24,677 bases of DNA from a bacterium (GCA_021818075.1 JAKAFD010000006.1:1-24677), one strand, 5' to 3'; numbered from the stretch's first letter, positions 12,603 through 19,663 are shown. The notes: generated from the sequence alone by a model not told the origin. Translations and numbers: made by a program.

Positions 12603-13250
12603 ATGTCAGACAATAAACAGGAACAAGCCATCGTTAAAGACACTGCCGCTGAACCGAAGTTAGCCGCTGCGGCTGGCGAGCCGGCCATGGCCAAAGAGCC
12701 GGCCAAGAAAAGTTTTCGCAGCCGGCGTGGACCTATGGGCGGCGGTCGGCGTGAGTCTCGCCCGGAAAGCGAGTACGAACAGCAAATCTTGGATTTAGCT
12801 CGTGTCACTCGCGTTATGGCCGGCGGTAAAAGAATGCGTTTTCGCGCTTGCGTGGTTTTGGGTAACAAAGCCGGCAAAGTGGGCATTGGTTTGGCCAAAG
12901 GCGCCGATGTGACTTTAGCCGTGACCAAAGCGGTTAATCAGGCCAAGAAACATATGATTGATGTGCCATTAACCGACATCGCTTCCATCCCTCATGAAAT
13001 CAAACAAAAATACGGCGCCGCTTCCATTTTATTGCGCCCGGCCAAGCACGGCCAGGGTATTATTTGCGGCGGCGTGGTTAGAGTTATCGCCGAATTGGCC
13101 GGCATCAAAAACATTACCGGCAAGATTTTGGGCACCAATAACAATGTGTCCAACGCTAAGTGTATGATTGAGGCCCTGTCCCATTTAAAACCGTTGAAAG
13201 TTAAAAAGACCGCGGCCAAAAACAGCCAGGATAATAAACAAGAAAAATAA
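12603..13250 (+). CDS. rpsE: 30S ribosomal protein S5 with N-terminal extension
   Basis: A 215-residue S5; the usual length is near 165. The core begins around residue 58 (EYEQQILDLARVTRVMAGGK) and carries RFRACVVLGNKAGKVGIGLA, the IPHEIKQKYGAASILLRPA region involved in decoding fidelity, and the helix VSNAKCMIEAL. About 57 residues in front are rich in Ala, Glu, Lys and Arg with an RSRRGPMGGGRRESR stretch, and would extend over the mRNA entrance. The next gene normally expected is rpmD (L30); instead rplO starts eight bases after the stop. Confidence 0.97.
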   Translation: MSDNKQEQAIVKDTAAEPKLAAAAGEPAMAKEPAKKSFRSRRGPMGGGRRESRPESEYEQQILDLARVTRVMAGGKRMRFRACVVLGNKAGKVGIGLAKGADVTLAVTKAVNQAKKHMIDVPLTDIASIPHEIKQKYGAASILLRPAKHGQGIICGGVVRVIAELAGIKNITGKILGTNNNVSNAKCMIEALSHLKPLKVKKTAAKNSQDNKQEK

Positions 13251-13258
13251 ATTTTTAT

Positions 13259-13699
13259 ATGGCGCTAACTTTGCATAACTTACAGCCTGACAAGGCAATT
13301 AACCGAAAGTCCAAGAGGATCGGCCGCGGCAACGCTTCCGGCCACGGTTCTTATAGTACGCGCGGCGTCAAAGGCCAAAAGGCCCGTTCCGGCGTCAGCG
13401 GTCTCGAGCGCCTGGGCATGAAGCAGATGTTATTGTCCGTGCCAAAGGTGCGCGGTTTCAAATCTTATCAGGGCAAGTTCCAGGCCGTTAACTTACAGGC
13501 TCTAAATAAACACTTTAAAGACGGCCAGACGGTGACGCCGGCGTCTTTGACCAAAGCCGGTTTGGCTAATCAAGCCAAAGCCGGTATCAAGATTTTAGCC
13601 AGCGGCCAGTTGACGGTGAAGAATTTAACCTTTAAGGATGTTAAAGTGAGCGCCGCGGCGCGCCAGGCGATTGAGGCGGCCGGCGGCAAGCTGGTTTAA
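13259..13699 (+). CDS. rplO: 50S ribosomal protein L15
   Basis: A 146-residue L15, a late-assembly protein of the 50S subunit. The N-terminal extension motif is KRIGRGNASGHGSYSTRGVK followed by GQKARSG, and the C-terminal domain ends VKVSAAARQAIEAAGGKLV as in the family. The ATG follows AATTTTTATATGG, without a Shine-Dalgarno. It follows rpsE directly, so rpmD is absent from its normal slot. secY begins 28 bases downstream. Confidence 0.98.
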   Translation: MALTLHNLQPDKAINRKSKRIGRGNASGHGSYSTRGVKGQKARSGVSGLERLGMKQMLLSVPKVRGFKSYQGKFQAVNLQALNKHFKDGQTVTPASLTKAGLANQAKAGIKILASGQLTVKNLTFKDVKVSAAARQAIEAAGGKLV

Positions 13700-13727
13700 A
13701 ACCGGCGCGTTTGTTATTATTATTTAT

Positions 13728-14999
13728 ATGATGGAGCAGATAAAAAAGATTTGGAAAGCTCGTGATTTGCGCAACAGTTTGCTGTTTGTTGTTCTATGTT
13801 TGGCGGTTTTCCGGCTGGCGGCTCATATCCCGATTCCCGGCGTCAATGTGGCGGCTTTGCGGGATTTTTTTAGCGCTAATCAGGCACTGGGCCTCTTGAA
13901 TCTATTTTCTGGCGGCGGCATGGAGAACTTTTCCATTGTGATGATGGGCGTCGGCCCTTTCATTACCGCTTCCATTATTTTCCAGCTCTTGGGCATGATG
14001 ATTCCCAAGCTGGATGAAATGAACAAAGAAGAGGCGGGGCGTGCCAAAATCAATATGTGGAGCCGCTGGATTACCGTGCCGCTGGCGATGCTGCAGTCTT
14101 ACTCCATGATTTTATTGTTAAAACGGTCCACGGTCGGCATTATTGCCGATATGGATATTTTGGCGACTATCTCCATGATTATCACCATCACCGCCGGCAC
14201 CATTATGCTGATGTGGCTGGGCGAACTGATTAACGAAAAGAAAGTCGGCAACGGTATTTCCATAATGATTTTTGCCGGCATTATCGCCGGTTTGCCGTCT
14301 ACGGTCCAGCGCACTTTCGCCACCTACGACCCAACCATGTTATTGACCATCATCGGTTTTGTGGTGGTGGCGATTATTACCGTTATCGGCGTGGTCATTA
14401 TTAACGAAGGCCAGCGCAACATTCCGGTGCAGTATGCCCGGCAGGTGCGCGGCAACCGCGTCTTCGGCGGTTCGTCCACTCATTTGCCTTTGCGCGTCAA
14501 TATGGCCGGTGTCATGCCGATTATCTTTGCCGTGGCTATCGTCACCGCGCCGCAGACTTTGGCGCAATTTTTCATTCACGCCAAGAGCGCTTGGCTGGTC
14601 AAGGCGGCGGAATTTACCGGCCTGGTGTTTAACAACCAGCTGGTTTATGCCATCCTTTATTTCCTGCTGGTGTTCGGCTTTACTTATTTTTATACCGAAG
14701 TTATTTTTCACCCGACGCAGATTGCGGAAAATTTACAAAAACAGGGCGGTTTTATTCCGGGCATTCGTCCGGGCAAGCATACCAGCGATTATTTAAATCA
14801 GACCGCCAACAAAGTCATTTTCTCCGGCGCTTTATTCTTGGCTTTAATCGCCATTTTGCCCTTGATTATGCGGTCGGTGACCGGCACTCAATGGCTGGCC
14901 ATCGGCGGTACCAGCTTGTTAATCGTGGTTAGCGTGGTCATTGATGTGGTCAAACAAGTCCAGGCCCAGCTGTCTATGAGAGATTACGAAATAATGTAA
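13728..14999 (+). CDS. secY: Protein translocase subunit SecY
   Basis: A 423-residue integral membrane protein forming the SecYEG channel. Ten hydrophobic segments can be followed, starting with SLLFVVLCLAVFRLAAHIPI near residue 20. Signature pieces include PIPGVN, NLFSGGGMENFSIVMMGVGP, GITASI-like PFITASIIFQLL, and QGGFIPGIRPGKHTSDYL in the cytoplasmic C5 loop that contacts the ribosome and SecA. Length is typical. Two ATGs occur in a row (13728 and 13731), both plausible; a longer reading from 13671 lies inside rplO and is rejected. A hairpin terminator at 15060 closes the transcript. Confidence 0.98.
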   Translation: MMEQIKKIWKARDLRNSLLFVVLCLAVFRLAAHIPIPGVNVAALRDFFSANQALGLLNLFSGGGMENFSIVMMGVGPFITASIIFQLLGMMIPKLDEMNKEEAGRAKINMWSRWITVPLAMLQSYSMILLLKRSTVGIIADMDILATISMIITITAGTIMLMWLGELINEKKVGNGISIMIFAGIIAGLPSTVQRTFATYDPTMLLTIIGFVVVAIITVIGVVIINEGQRNIPVQYARQVRGNRVFGGSSTHLPLRVNMAGVMPIIFAVAIVTAPQTLAQFFIHAKSAWLVKAAEFTGLVFNNQLVYAILYFLLVFGFTYFYTEVIFHPTQIAENLQKQGGFIPGIRPGKHTSDYLNQTANKVIFSGALFLALIAILPLIMRSVTGTQWLAIGGTSLLIVVSVVIDVVKQVQAQLSMRDYEIM

Positions 15000-15032
15000 A
15001 TCACGCAACCCGCAACACACAACCCGCAACAA
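14999..15032 (+). repeat. 34-bp dispersed repeat, plus-strand copy
   Basis: AATCACGCAAC and AACCCGCAACAA flank 11 different bases, with the same ends and spacing as the inverted copy at 1876-1909. It overlaps the last base of the secY stop codon. Confidence 0.55.
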
Positions 15033-15059
15033 GGATAAATTAAATAGTCAGAATGATAA

Positions 15060-15092
15060 AACACCTTAATTTGTAAAAAGGTGTTTTTATTT
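15060..15092 (+). terminator. Intrinsic terminator after secY
   Basis: AACACCTT (15060-15067) pairs with AAGGTGTT (15078-15085), followed by TTTATTT. It closes the ribosomal-secY transcript. A further small hairpin TATGCG-TGTAG-CGCATA follows at about 15101-15117. Confidence 0.8.
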
Positions 15093-15175
15093 ATAAAATT
15101 TATGCGTGTAGCGCATACCAAAATTGGAAATTGGAAATTGGGATTTAGAAATTTTTCCGTTGTTTAAGAATAAAA

Positions 15176-15204
15176 TTGAAAGTTGCGCTTCACAATGTTA
15201 TACT
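15176..15204 (+). promoter_or_regulatory. Promoter upstream of the gene at 15231
   Basis: TTGAAA (15176-15181), a 17-base spacer and TATACT (15199-15204) give a good sigma-70-type promoter. It lies after the secY terminator, so the unknown gene, adk and possibly map form a separate transcript. Confidence 0.75.
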
Positions 15205-15230
15205 AAAAAAGTAAATTTTTATGCAAATTT

Positions 15231-15746
15231 ATGGGTCTGTGGGAATCATGGAAGCCATTTTTTGGCGTTAGTACTAATAATAATCCGGAAAGCAAGGGGC
15301 GTTATAATCTTAATGATAAATACAACACCACCAAGCTGAAGCTGGCGGCCAAAAATGTCAGCCGTTTAGACCGGCAGAAATTTTTAGGCATGTTAAAAGA
15401 GGAGGGCCTGACCAACAAAAATGTCAGTACCCGCCAATTGGTTAAGGCGATGCAGCGCCGCGGCGAGTCTTTGCGCTACCAGCAAAGGATTAAAAAAAAT
15501 ATGCTGACGACCAAACCCGGTCCGCTGCGGGATGAGGAAAAAATTGCCAAAAATGTACGGCTGACCACTTTTGACCGCGTTCGGGCCGAAGCCAAGACGC
15601 CCCGCCAAACAATTGATAATACCGGTTTGGCCGGCAATTATAATACCGGCAGCCAGGCCACGCCGACCGCCCAGCGGCCCGGTGCTACCAGAAGCGACAA
15701 TCAAGATAAAGCCGTTACTAATTCCGATATTCATTTACCCGTTTAA
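15231..15746 (+). CDS. Hypothetical basic protein between secY and adk
   Basis: A 171-residue protein I do not recognise. After a short aromatic start (MGLWESWKPFFGVS) the central part (residues 25-125) is basic and probably helical, with segments such as SRLDRQKFLGMLKEEGLTNK, STRQLVKAMQRRGESLRYQQ and DRVRAEAKTPRQTI. The last 45 residues are polar, rich in Thr, Asn, Gln and Ala, and look disordered. No signal peptide or membrane segment. It has its own promoter 27 bases upstream and adk starts four bases after its stop, so both are probably co-transcribed. The basic charge suggests nucleic-acid or ribosome contact, but this is inference. The ATG lacks a Shine-Dalgarno. Confidence 0.75.
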   Translation: MGLWESWKPFFGVSTNNNPESKGRYNLNDKYNTTKLKLAAKNVSRLDRQKFLGMLKEEGLTNKNVSTRQLVKAMQRRGESLRYQQRIKKNMLTTKPGPLRDEEKIAKNVRLTTFDRVRAEAKTPRQTIDNTGLAGNYNTGSQATPTAQRPGATRSDNQDKAVTNSDIHLPV

Positions 15747-15750
15747 CTTT

Positions 15751-16413
15751 ATGAAACAACCATATTTGGTGTTTATATTTTTCGGACCGCCCGGTTCGGG
15801 CAAAGGTACGCAATCCGTGGTCTTAGGGCAAAAACTTGGCTTGCCGGTTATTTCCACCGGCGATTTACTACGCCGCCAAGAGGCCGCTAAAAGCCCCTTG
15901 GGGCTCAAGGCGAGGCGCTATACTAAGCGAGGCCAATTAGTACCTAATAAGCTAATTCATCAAATAATTGCCGCCCGGCTGGCCAAGCGCGATACGGCCA
16001 AAGGCTTTATTTTGGACGGTTATCCGCGCGATGCGGCCCAGCTTGACGACTTACTGGCTCTAGTTCAAGATAAGTACATTATTTGGCTCATTGAGGTTAA
16101 GGTCGGGGATAAAGAGGTGATTAACCGCATCAGCGGCCGGCGAATTTGTAATGCCTGCGGCGCCAGTTTCCATGTGCTATACAAGCCGCCGAAACAAGCC
16201 GGCATGTGTGATGTTTGCGGCAAGAAATTATCCATTCGTGAAGATGACAAGCCGGCCGTAGTGCGCCAGCGCTTGGCCGACTACAAAGCTACAGCCGCGC
16301 CGCTGCTGGCTTATGGCAAGAAACATAAAACTTTAATCAGTATTAACGGCCAACAGACTATTCCTAAAGTTAGGCAAGATATTTTTGCCAAAATCGTTAA
16401 GTTAATCAAATAA
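15751..16413 (+). CDS. adk: Adenylate kinase, zinc-LID type
   Basis: A 220-residue enzyme that interconverts ATP + AMP and 2 ADP. The P-loop GPPGSGKGT is at residues 12-20, STGDLLR is in the AMP-binding domain, and LDGYPRDAAQLDDL follows. The LID domain has four cysteines, C133/C136 (CNAC) and C153/C156 (CDVC), consistent with a structural zinc as in Gram-positive enzymes. Length is typical for the long form. ATG 15751 is chosen because the P-loop strand follows at once; a longer reading from 15571 overlaps the previous gene. secY-adk-map is standard gene order, interrupted here by the unknown gene. Confidence 0.98.
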   Translation: MKQPYLVFIFFGPPGSGKGTQSVVLGQKLGLPVISTGDLLRRQEAAKSPLGLKARRYTKRGQLVPNKLIHQIIAARLAKRDTAKGFILDGYPRDAAQLDDLLALVQDKYIIWLIEVKVGDKEVINRISGRRICNACGASFHVLYKPPKQAGMCDVCGKKLSIREDDKPAVVRQRLADYKATAAPLLAYGKKHKTLISINGQQTIPKVRQDIFAKIVKLIK

Positions 16414-16426
16414 CATATTCTTTGTC

Positions 16427-16493
16427 GTCATTCCTGCGAAAGCAGGAATCTAATGATTGTTGGAATATAGATCCCTGCTTTCGCAGGGATGAC
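16427..16493. repeat. Double-hairpin inverted repeat between adk and map
   Basis: Two 24-base arms (16427-16450 and 16470-16493) are inverted copies with two mismatches. Each arm is also a hairpin by itself: ATTCCTGC-GAAA-GCAGGAAT and ATCCCTGC-TTTC-GCAGGGAT. The two differences between arms are balanced inside each hairpin, so pairing is preserved. The design resembles the ATTCC(n)GGAAT repeats known as dRS3 in Neisseria and similar repeats in many genomes. It ends at GATGAC, three bases before the first possible map ATG. Confidence 0.85.
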
Positions 16494-16501
16494 GCATGCT
16501 T

Positions 16502-17281
16502 ATGACTAAATTAATCAAAAATCAAAAAGATATAGAGGGTATCAGAATTAGCTGTCGCGAACTGGCTAAAATTTTTGCCGTGCTGGAAACAATGGTTAAA
16601 CCGGGCGTGACCACGGCCGAGTTGGAACAAACAGCTTGCGATTTAATGGCCAAAGCCGGCGGCCGGCCGGCCTTTAAAAATTATAAAACGCATGGCGGCG
16701 CCAAGCCCTTTCCCACGGCGCTGTGTACTTCCCTTAATGAGGAAATTGTTCACGCGCCGGCCTTGCCCAGCCGGACTTTGAAAGCAGGCGACATCATCGG
16801 TTTGGATGTCGGCTTGGAATTAAACGGTTATTTTTCCGATATGGCGCGCACTTTGGCGGTGGGCAAAATCAGCCCGTCGGCTAAAAAATTATTGAGCGTG
16901 ACCAACGAAGCTTTGGCTTTGGGCATCGCCCAAATTAAGCCGGGCAACACCTTAAATCATATCGGCCAGGCGATTCAAAATTATGTGGAAAAAAATAATA
17001 TGGCGGTGGTGCGCGATTTGGTCGGCCACGGCGTCGGTTTGGATGTGCACGAAGACCCGCAGATTCCGCATTACGCCATTAAAGAAAGCGGTCTACCCAA
17101 TGTTAAACTGCAAGCCGGCATGGTGCTGGCCTTGGAACCGATGGTCACTTTGGGCGACTGGCAAATTGCCGACGCCGCTGATGGTTTTACTTTCAGCACC
17201 GCTGATAAAAGTTTGGCGGCGCAGTTTGAGGACACGGTGCTAGTGACGGACACCGGCCACGAAATTTTAACAAAAATTTAG
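16502..17281 (+). CDS. map: Methionine aminopeptidase, type I
   Basis: A 259-residue metallopeptidase that removes the N-terminal Met from new proteins. All five metal ligands are present: D102 (GLDVG), D113 (SDMAR), H176 (GHGVG), E212 (ALEPM) and E243 (QFEDT). HAPALPSR and VHEDPQIPHY are family segments. There is no N-terminal extension. The start could also be the ATG at 16496, two codons earlier and directly next to a palindromic repeat; neither has a Shine-Dalgarno. It ends in TAG, one of three non-TAA stops in the window. The infA-rpmJ-rpsM-rpsK-rpsD genes that often follow are not present. Confidence 0.98.
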   Translation: MTKLIKNQKDIEGIRISCRELAKIFAVLETMVKPGVTTAELEQTACDLMAKAGGRPAFKNYKTHGGAKPFPTALCTSLNEEIVHAPALPSRTLKAGDIIGLDVGLELNGYFSDMARTLAVGKISPSAKKLLSVTNEALALGIAQIKPGNTLNHIGQAIQNYVEKNNMAVVRDLVGHGVGLDVHEDPQIPHYAIKESGLPNVKLQAGMVLALEPMVTLGDWQIADAADGFTFSTADKSLAAQFEDTVLVTDTGHEILTKI

Positions 17282-17297
17282 TTTAATAATTAAATTC

Positions 17298-17345
17298 ACC
17301 CCGTTAAATAGGGTTTCCGCCTCTTGGCGGGAAATTTAACTGGGT
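17298..17345 (+). repeat. GTTAAAT-family palindromic element, copy 5
   Basis: ACCCCGTTAAAT (17298-17309) pairs with ATTTAACTGGGT (17334-17345) except for one C-T position, enclosing CCGCC-TCTT-GGCGG. The left flank AATTC is shared with copies 3 (ATTC) and 4. It fills the map-lemA gap and ends eight bases before the lemA ATG. Confidence 0.85.
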
Positions 17346-17353
17346 AAAAAACT

Positions 17354-17914
17354 ATGAAAAAAACTTTGCTCATTATCGGCATCATCGTGGTGCTACTCGG
17401 CGGTTTTGTCTGGCTGACTTACAACAAGCTGGTCAAAGCCAATGAAACCATTGATAATCAATGGGCGCAGGTGGAAACTCAATATCAGCGCCGCTTTGAT
17501 TTGATTCCCAATTTGGTGGCTTCGGTTAAAGGTATTATGGCGCAAGAGCAAAAAGTTTTCGGCGATTTGGCCGAAGCGCGCACCCGTTATGCCGGCGCCG
17601 GCAACACTAACGACAAAGCGGCCGCCGCCACGCAGGTGGAAGGCGCTTTGGGCCGTTTGCTCGTGGTGATGGAAAATTATCCCCAGTTGAAATCGGCGGA
17701 AAACGTGACGACCTTGATGACTCAATTAGAGGGTACGGAAAACCGCATCAGCGTAGAACGCAAGCGCTTTAACGACGCGGTTAAAGAATTTAATGTGGCT
17801 ATTAAAACCTTTCCGTCCAATCTGATTGCCGGGTGGCTGGGTTACGGCGAACGCAATTATTTTGAAGCCGCGGCTGGTTCAGCCACGGCGCCGGCGGTTG
17901 ATTTAACTAAGTAG
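17354..17914 (+). CDS. lemA: LemA family protein
   Basis: A 186-residue LemA protein. Residues 4-23 form one membrane segment (TLLIIGIIVVLLGGFVWLTY) with a short cytoplasmic N-terminus, so the helical domain is outside. Family segments are YNKLVKANETIDNQWAQVET, QRRFDLIPNLVASVKGIMAQ and a final helix with RKRFNDAVKEFNVAIKTFPS. LemA proteins are common and of poorly known function; they are very often paired with TPM-domain proteins, as here, where the next ATG follows one base after the TAG stop. The pair is probably one operon, with a palindromic element upstream. Confidence 0.95.
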   Translation: MKKTLLIIGIIVVLLGGFVWLTYNKLVKANETIDNQWAQVETQYQRRFDLIPNLVASVKGIMAQEQKVFGDLAEARTRYAGAGNTNDKAAAATQVEGALGRLLVVMENYPQLKSAENVTTLMTQLEGTENRISVERKRFNDAVKEFNVAIKTFPSNLIAGWLGYGERNYFEAAAGSATAPAVDLTK

Positions 17915-17915
17915 C

Positions 17916-18797
17916 ATGTTAAAAACCACGCTGAAAATTTGTTTAGCCGTCTGGTTTCTGGCGGCGGCTTTGACTGGCGCGCAAGCTTATGTCAGTCCGG
18001 GTAAGCCGAGCGGCTTAGTTAACGACTATGCTAATGTTTTGAGCGCCGAGCAGAAACAGCAACTGGAAAATAAATTGCGGCAATTTGAAACCGCGAGCGG
18101 CAACCAAGTCGCCATAGCCGTTATCAACAGTTTAGAAGGCGACACCATAGAAAATTTTGCCGTGGATTTATTCAAAGAATGGGGCATCGGCCAGAAAGGC
18201 AAAGATAATGGCGTCTTGATTTTAGTGGCTAAAGAGGACCGGCAGATGAGAATTGAGGTCGGTTATGGTTTGGAAGGCGATTTAACGGACGCTCAATCCG
18301 GCTGGATTATCAATCAAATAATGAAACCGGCTTTTGCCGATAATAATTTTTATCAGGGCTTGGATGGGGCGGTGGATAAAATTATCGCCGCCACCCAAGG
18401 CGAAGTGATCCCGAGCGACAGCCAGCCGAGCGGCAAAACCAAAATAAATTTTCAGTTTATTTTTGGCGGCATTGTTTTTCTTTTTATTTGGCTAGCCAGT
18501 ATTTTGGGCCGCAGTAAATCCTGGTGGCTGGGCGGCGTCTTGGGCGGCGTGGCCGGCGTGATTATCGGTTTATTTATGGGGTTTTTGTATCTGGGGATTA
18601 TCGCCATCGCCGTGTTGACGCCCTTGGGATTACTTTTTGATTATATTGTTTCTAAACAATATCAGACCGGCAAAGCGCGCGGCCATCTGCCGTGGTGGAT
18701 CGGCGGCCCTGGATTAGGCGGCGGTTCCTCCGGCGGCGGCTGGGGCGGCTTCGGCGGCGGTTCCTCCGGCGGCGGCGGTTCCTCCGGCAGTTGGTAA
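17916..18797 (+). CDS. TPM-domain membrane protein (YgcG-like)
   Basis: A 293-residue protein. Residues 1-25 are a signal peptide ending AQA-Y. The TPM domain follows (about 30-160), with VNDYANVLSAEQKQQLENKL, GNQVAIAVINSL, WGIGQKGKDNGVLILVAKED and RQMRIEVGYGLEGDLTDAQ, all typical. Two or three hydrophobic segments occupy about 178-260. The last ~30 residues are a low-complexity Gly/Ser tail (GGGSSGGGWGGFGGGSSG) ending GSW, as in many members. TPM domains are linked to photosystem repair phosphatases in plants; the bacterial role is unclear, probably envelope-related, with LemA as partner. Confidence 0.94.
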   Translation: MLKTTLKICLAVWFLAAALTGAQAYVSPGKPSGLVNDYANVLSAEQKQQLENKLRQFETASGNQVAIAVINSLEGDTIENFAVDLFKEWGIGQKGKDNGVLILVAKEDRQMRIEVGYGLEGDLTDAQSGWIINQIMKPAFADNNFYQGLDGAVDKIIAATQGEVIPSDSQPSGKTKINFQFIFGGIVFLFIWLASILGRSKSWWLGGVLGGVAGVIIGLFMGFLYLGIIAIAVLTPLGLLFDYIVSKQYQTGKARGHLPWWIGGPGLGGGSSGGGWGGFGGGSSGGGGSSGSW

Positions 18798-18850
18798 AAA
18801 AATAACAAACAACAAATAACAAATAGCAAACAACAAAAGAATACAAAATA
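18798..18850. repeat. A-rich degenerate tandem repeat after the TPM gene
   Basis: Units like AACAAAT and AACAAAC repeat loosely (about five times). It holds no gene and no terminator; it separates the TPM gene from the GIY-YIG element. Confidence 0.5.
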
Positions 18851-18852
18851 GT

Positions 18853-19234
18853 TGTCATTGCGAGGGAGCGTAGCGACCGAAGCAATCTCTATTCTCATGG
18901 CTATGGAAAAACATTATTATGTCTATATAGCCACCAATAAAGGCAGAACGGTTTTGTATGCCGGAGTGACTAATAATCTGTTAGCTAGAGTTAATCAGCA
19001 CAAAGAAAAAATAAAAATAAATAGTTTCACGGCTAAATACAAGGCCAATATCATAGTTTATTACGAAGTTTATAGCAGTATCGGCAGAGCGCTGTTTAGA
19101 GAAAAACAAATTAAGGCCGGCTCAAGGCAGAAAAAGATTAATTTAATAATTAGCGTCAATCCCGATTGGCGCAATCTGATTAAAGACGCATAGAGATTGC
19201 TTCACCCCGATGTTCATCGGGGCTCGCAATGACA
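18853..19234 (+). repeat. GIY-YIG repeat element with inverted ends
   Basis: The left end starts TGTCATTGCGAG and ends GCAATCTCTAT (18853-18892); the right end starts ATAGAGATTGC and ends CTCGCAATGACA (19190-19234). Outer and inner borders are exact inverted matches; the middle of each arm differs (the right arm has a CCCCGATG-TT-CATCGGGG hairpin). The enclosed 300 bases are exactly one GIY-YIG gene, whose stop codon lies in the right arm. It looks like a small gene-bearing repeat unit. A gene-free copy is at 22114-22212. Confidence 0.8.
18903..19193 (+). CDS. GIY-YIG nuclease-domain protein inside a repeat element
   Basis: A 96-residue protein of the small stand-alone GIY-YIG (UPF0213/YhbQ-like) group. 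YYVYIATNKGRTVLYAGVTN gives the two halves of the motif as VYI and YAG, with the conserved Arg in NNLLARVNQHK. FTAKYKANIIVYYEVYSSIG and LFREKQIKAGSRQKKINLI match the second half, including the family's Glu; the end is NPDWRNLIKD. Start: ATG 18903 or 18897, both directly after the left repeat arm; a longer TTG-started reading would translate the repeat itself and is rejected. The TAG stop lies in the right arm. Such proteins are probably DNA endonucleases; the tight fit between inverted repeats suggests a link to repeat spread. Confidence 0.88.
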   Translation: MEKHYYVYIATNKGRTVLYAGVTNNLLARVNQHKEKIKINSFTAKYKANIIVYYEVYSSIGRALFREKQIKAGSRQKKINLIISVNPDWRNLIKDA

Positions 19235-19243
19235 TAAAAATTC

Positions 19244-19663
19244 ATGAAAAATAAAACACCGAAAATGTATTTGGGCGTTGACTGGGGGGCTAAAAAAATC
19301 GGCCTAGCAGTCGGTGACGATTTCACGCGCGTGGCCGTGCCGTTTAAGGTAGTAAAAAATCTGGACGAAGTGGTAGCTGTTGTAAAAAAAGAGGCGATTG
19401 ATAAATTGGTTATCGGCAATCCTTTGAGCTTGTCCGGTAAGCGGGGCGGCGAAGCTAAATATTTTACCGATTTTTTGACCGCTTTAAAAAAGAAAATCAA
19501 ACAGCCCGTGGAATTAGTTGACGAGCGGCTGACCAGCAAGTTGGCCGATCGTTTGCGGCAGACCGCCGGTTCAGCGCGCGCTCGCAAGGGAGCGGCCGAC
19601 CAAGATGCCGTGGCGGCTATGCTAATTTTGGAGGCTTATTTTAATACGACTAAAAGTAAATAA
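19244..19663 (+). CDS. ruvX: Holliday junction resolvase-like RuvX/YqgF
   Basis: A 139-residue YqgF-family RNase H-fold protein, linked to Holliday junction resolution and 16S rRNA 5' processing. YLGVDWGAKKIGLAVGDD holds the first catalytic Asp (D13), VIGNPLSLSGKRGGEA the next conserved region, ELVDERLTSKLA the acidic DER motif and ADQDAVAAMLILEAYF the last Asp. Length is typical. It starts ten bases after the right end of the GIY-YIG element and recO begins two bases after its stop, so the two form an operon. No Shine-Dalgarno. Confidence 0.96.
   Translation: MKNKTPKMYLGVDWGAKKIGLAVGDDFTRVAVPFKVVKNLDEVVAVVKKEAIDKLVIGNPLSLSGKRGGEAKYFTDFLTALKKKIKQPVELVDERLTSKLADRLRQTAGSARARKGAADQDAVAAMLILEAYFNTTKSK

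Noticed and set aside
15221..15271. 16-codon ORF starting ten bases before the gene at 15231
   Set aside because: It overlaps the better ORF in another frame, has no Shine-Dalgarno and no conserved feature to judge by.
18652..18898. Two long minus-strand ORFs over the end of the TPM gene
   Set aside because: They are mirror images of the GGC-rich Gly/Ser tail, giving Pro- or Arg-repeat proteins with no start signals.
18852..18902. TTG-started N-terminal extension of the GIY-YIG protein
   Set aside because: It would translate the repeat arm (SLRGSVATEAIS), a common false extension; the family homology starts at MEKHYYVY.
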